The notes below the pieces were generated by a model that made no database searches, was not told where the DNA came from, and worked only from the letters and a program-made list of their open reading frames with translations. 64,000 nucleotides of DNA from SpSt-333 sp964371615. Its GTDB lineage: Bacteria > Bacteroidota > Ignavibacteria > UBA10030 > UBA8401. Of the stretch, positions 61,141 to 64,000 are shown piece after piece; position 1 is the stretch's first letter; each line of letters starts with the position of its first letter. Both the position numbers and the translations under genes were made by a program. The DNA lies in assembly GCA_964371615.1 (NCBI GenBank), contig CAYJMS010000003.1, forward strand, positions 372,001 to 436,000, in the 5' to 3' direction.

Positions 61141-61989
61141 ATGAACATCCTCGTCACCGGCGGAAGCGGCACAGTCGGAAAATATATCGTCGATGAATTA
61201 GTTGCCCATGGCCACACGGTCGGGGTGCTGGACATCGTCCCTCCAAAGAGAAGAGATATCCGGTATCACCACTGCGATATCCTCGAGCTCGACGATCTCA
61301 CCGGCGAATTAAACGGTTATGATACCGTCATTCACACCGCCGGAATTCCTCACCCGTTGAACGATCCGGCCGAGAAAGTCTTTACCGTAAACGTGATGGG
61401 AACATTCAACGTGCTTGAAGCATCCGCGCGAAACGGGATCAAGAAAATCATCTTTACTTCCAGCGAATCGACACTCGGATTCGCTTTTATGACGAATCGG
61501 ATGGTGCCGGAGTATTTTCCGATCGACGAGGACCATCCGCTCCGTCCGCAGGATCCGTACGGTCTGAGCAAAGTCAATGCAGAACAGATCTGCCGAACAT
61601 ACTCGGCACATTACGGCATCCGCACCGTTTGTCTGCGTGAACCGTGGATCTGGGTGCCGGAAGAAGAGATGATACCGTTCTACCGATCGTTGGTGACGGA
61701 ATCCGAAAAATGGCACAAGAATCTCTGGGCGTACGTACATGTCTACGACGTTGCGCAGGCACATCGCCTGGCAGCGGAGAACGATCTGGAAAATCTCCAC
61801 GAAGTTTTCTTCATCACCGCCAAAGAGAATTGGACGGGGAAGGATTCAAAAATATTGGCAAAGGAATTTTATCATGAAGTAGATAAATTTTCTCCCGGAT
61901 TTTCAGGTGCACAATCATTGATTTCGCATGAGAAAGCGAAGAAAATGCTTGGATACGTTCCGAAATATTCGGTGAAAGATATTTTTTAG
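61141..61989 (+). CDS. NAD-dependent epimerase/dehydratase (extended SDR)
   Basis: A 282-residue extended short-chain dehydrogenase. The cofactor motif GGSGTVG (7-13) is of the GxxGxxG type; the catalytic residues are Ser107/Ser108 in FTSSES and Tyr140-x3-Lys144 in YGLSK. Asp31 at the end of the second strand suggests NAD rather than NADP. The sequence resembles UronATE dehydrogenase or sugar epimerases, but the substrate is not clear. No obvious ribosome site precedes it and the palindrome at 61091 sits in its leader. Confidence 0.88.
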   Translation: MNILVTGGSGTVGKYIVDELVAHGHTVGVLDIVPPKRRDIRYHHCDILELDDLTGELNGYDTVIHTAGIPHPLNDPAEKVFTVNVMGTFNVLEASARNGIKKIIFTSSESTLGFAFMTNRMVPEYFPIDEDHPLRPQDPYGLSKVNAEQICRTYSAHYGIRTVCLREPWIWVPEEEMIPFYRSLVTESEKWHKNLWAYVHVYDVAQAHRLAAENDLENLHEVFFITAKENWTGKDSKILAKEFYHEVDKFSPGFSGAQSLISHEKAKKMLGYVPKYSVKDIF

Positions 61990-62018
61990 GGTGCACCGCA
62001 AAGACACTAAGGCGCAAA

Positions 62019-62064
62019 GAAAACAGAAAACAGAAGACAGAAGACAGAAGACGGAAGACGGAAG
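62019..62064. repeat. Heptanucleotide tandem repeat
   Basis: Six and a half copies of a 7-bp unit: GAAAACA twice, GAAGACA twice, GAAGACG twice, then GAAG. The change from GAAAACA to GAAGACA to GAAGACG along the array shows stepwise duplication. It lies between the SDR gene and the last gene, after a GCACCGCAAAGACAC-type stretch. Confidence 0.9.
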
Positions 62065-62106
62065 TAAATCTGTTAGGATGTAATCTAAATAATCGAATAA
62101 CAGGCA

Positions 62107-64000
62107 TTGAGACATCGCGCAAAATATTTCTTTGTTATTGTTGCTTTCATTGCGGCGGCACATGCGCAGACTGCGGTGAATCGTATCTCCATCGGATCGG
62201 CGTTGCGCGATTCCAGCGGCGCGGCGATACGGTTCGAGAGAAATGTCAACACGTATCTCTGGAATGCAAACGCACACTATTTGTATGACGATGACGATCT
62301 GTTTATTGCAGTGTCGGACAGATTCACATCGTCGTTCATCAGAAGCCAGTTCCGCTCGTTCCGGGATGAACAAAATTTTTCATTCAGCACCGCAAAGAAA
62401 ACTTCATCATTGTTCTCGATCGCCGGCGAAGCGCAGTCATTCGTGCTTTCCGACAACCAGACACTCGGCAACAGCAACGCCGGCATCCATACCGGAGCGG
62501 TGGGATTGTCGTACCGGCCGTCGTCTTGGATCTCGTTTACGCCGATGATCGGCATGCGGTACGACAAGCAGCAATTGGAACGGGATGCGGGGCCGAACTA
62601 TCGGCTGATCGGTGCGGTGGATTCGCTCGATATGAGCGGATATCGCACCCGGGCGCTCGGCCACATTAACCATAGCGAACTCGGCAACCGTACGTTTAAA
62701 AACAATGCAGCGGAAATGTCCATCGCCACCGAGTTTACTCCCGGCTCCACGGACAGCCTGCGCGTGCGATGGCTGCAGAATAGAAACGATTTTTACATTC
62801 CAGCGGACAATGCCGTTGTACGGAAATTCGGCATCTCCTCGAACATTCGTTCCCGTTCCGAAAATTTGTACGGCGTTCAAAATATTCTCCGGTACGATGT
62901 CGGCTCTCGACTGGCAACGGAAATTGCCGTCAACCTGGAATCGCGCAGTATTGCAAACTCGTTCCGCTACAAGGATCTTTCGATCTCCGCCGATTCAATA
63001 CCGTTCAATACATCGGTGCAGGAGTTACGCCTGGAAGGGGGAGTGAATCTGCGATATTATTCATCGTCGACTATGGCAACGGTGGGAATATTTCTGGCGG
63101 AACGGGACGAGAAACATCAGATCCAGCGGATTGACGGCGTGGATAATATTGCGCAGGATAAACGGTCCCGTCTGGAATCCCGACTGGATAATACCGCTCT
63201 CCGGAGCACGCTGCAGGCTGGAATATATAGAGATTGGACAACGGCGGACAGAACATCGTTCAACGGATCGATCAGCGTGCTGCAATACGATACGCCGGAT
63301 TCGGTCAATACGGACGACCGCGACGAACTGCTCATCAGTCTTTCCGGACAGCAGGAACACCGGTTCAGCGAATTCTTTACCGGCGCGGTAACGGCGGAAG
63401 TCACTCTTGCCCACATGGTTTATCTGAAACGGGAAAAAAGTGCCAACAACAATTGGAACAGAATTTTCCGCTTGATGCCGGAATTGCGGTATGCTCCGAG
63501 CGAAAAATTTCGAATGTATAATGCTTTTGAAGTGCTGGCCAATTATACCGTGTTCGATTTTGAATCGGTCATACCCTCCATTAAAAGTTATTCATACCGC
63601 CAAGTTGCATTTCTTGATTCAACGTCGTATGATATGAGCAAGCGGGTCGGCATCGATATATTTGCACATATCCGTGTGTTTGAACGGGGAGAACTGCGGT
63701 GGCAGGAGTTCGCCGAGAGACCGTTGCAACGGATTGAAGAGGTGACTTTTTCACCGCAGCTGCGTTATTCTTTTGAAGAGCGTTGGTATTTTGCGATCGG
63801 ATTCCGTTCCTTTGCGCAAAAGCGGTTCCGGTATACCAACAATGTGCGGCAATACGAAAGCACATTTTTGAGCGCCGGGCCGACCACGGCGATACAGATC
63901 CGCCTCTCGGCCCACTCGTTCGTTGAAGTGAGAGGGTGGAAGGAGTTTCAACGGATCAGCGGCGGCAAGATCATCGAATTCTCGAACGTCACGATGAATG
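62107..64000 (+). CDS. Partial exported beta-rich protein, probable outer-membrane protein
   Basis: An open frame of at least 631 codons continues past the window end. It opens at TTG 62107 with a signal-like segment (KYFFVIVAFIAAAHAQ); an in-frame TAA at 62098 excludes an earlier start, and no upstream ATG exists. The rest is rich in alternating polar/hydrophobic strands with frequent Arg, Tyr, Phe and Asn (for example LRYDVGSRLATEIAVNLESR), as in outer-membrane beta barrels, and contains no TonB box or plug that I can see. The family is not recognised. Confidence 0.75.
   Translation, partial: MRHRAKYFFVIVAFIAAAHAQTAVNRISIGSALRDSSGAAIRFERNVNTYLWNANAHYLYDDDDLFIAVSDRFTSSFIRSQFRSFRDEQNFSFSTAKKTSSLFSIAGEAQSFVLSDNQTLGNSNAGIHTGAVGLSYRPSSWISFTPMIGMRYDKQQLERDAGPNYRLIGAVDSLDMSGYRTRALGHINHSELGNRTFKNNAAEMSIATEFTPGSTDSLRVRWLQNRNDFYIPADNAVVRKFGISSNIRSRSENLYGVQNILRYDVGSRLATEIAVNLESRSIANSFRYKDLSISADSIPFNTSVQELRLEGGVNLRYYSSSTMATVGIFLAERDEKHQIQRIDGVDNIAQDKRSRLESRLDNTALRSTLQAGIYRDWTTADRTSFNGSISVLQYDTPDSVNTDDRDELLISLSGQQEHRFSEFFTGAVTAEVTLAHMVYLKREKSANNNWNRIFRLMPELRYAPSEKFRMYNAFEVLANYTVFDFESVIPSIKSYSYRQVAFLDSTSYDMSKRVGIDIFAHIRVFERGELRWQEFAERPLQRIEEVTFSPQLRYSFEERWYFAIGFRSFAQKRFRYTNNVRQYESTFLSAGPTTAIQIRLSAHSFVEVRGWKEFQRISGGKIIEFSNVTMN

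Overview
The window reads as ordinary chromosome of a free-living bacterium of the Fibrobacterota-Chlorobiota-Bacteroidota (FCB) superphylum, most likely an Ignavibacteria-like lineage. Three things point there. Two secreted proteins end in a type IX secretion sorting domain with the NYPNPFNP signature. Many genes are preceded by a TTG-N19-21-TAnnTT promoter, a close match to the Bacteroidota primary-sigma consensus (TTTG / TAnnTTTG) and unlike the E. coli one. A TPR / DUF4292 / EnvC-like cluster of a type found in that group is present. GC content looks intermediate. I see no rRNA, tRNA, CRISPR array, insertion sequence or prophage. Many genes use GTG or TTG starts.

Layout. 0-9 kb: DoxX and YqaA-type membrane proteins, FabF, an arginase-fold ureohydrolase, a large GNAT-like protein, an exported MsrA, a small lipoprotein, a secreted M28 peptidase and a GNAT acetyltransferase. 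9.2-13.9 kb: a potassium module made of a KtrB/TrkH-type channel, a KtrA/TrkA-type RCK subunit, a possible tiny lipoprotein, a KdpD-type kinase lacking the KdpD N-terminal domains, and a KdpE-type regulator. 13.9-21.7 kb: YdjM-like protein, serine hydrolase, a 62-residue CxxC/CxxH protein, an Ada/MGMT fusion, a DUF4139 protein with an inserted carboxypeptidase-regulatory domain, and small stress-type proteins (DHCW cupin, SRPBCC, two YdeI/OmdA proteins). 21.7-24 kb: RRM protein and DEAD-box helicase. 24-30 kb: DinB/YfiT protein, SGNH lipoprotein, and a four-gene MacAB-like ABC system with two different permeases. 30-35 kb: an ATP-grasp ligase divergent from a C39-like peptidase, an APC transporter, a tandem universal stress protein, and a Rnk/GreA-type protein with an attenuator-like leader. 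35-47 kb: a second DEAD-box helicase, an RND efflux pump pair, an exported GH13 amylase with an HGSNAT-like membrane acyltransferase, an SMR exporter, an exported sulfurtransferase and a third DEAD-box helicase. 47-55 kb: MoxR ATPase, the TPR / DUF4292 / EnvC-like operon, Bax-inhibitor-1 protein, and a T9SS-sorted YCF48-repeat protein. 55-64 kb: DUF3332 lipoprotein, DUF423 protein, a large VWA membrane protein, a T9SS-sorted subtilase, SIMPL protein, an SDR epimerase, and a truncated gene probably for an outer-membrane protein.

The most noteworthy non-gene structure is (i) a set of perfect inverted repeats, several with 17-18 bp arms and a one-base spacer around a CTTAAAG centre, occupying most intergenic gaps from 55.3 to 61.1 kb; (ii) a consistent FCB-type promoter motif before more than ten genes; and (iii) an intrinsic-terminator hairpin lying right at the predicted transcription start of the GreA-family gene at 34.7-35.1 kb, reminiscent of the attenuated greA leader of enterobacteria. 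I found no obviously new defence or mobile system. The best candidates for new biology are this leader, the palindrome family, the ATP-grasp/C39 pair and the hybrid potassium-sensing module.
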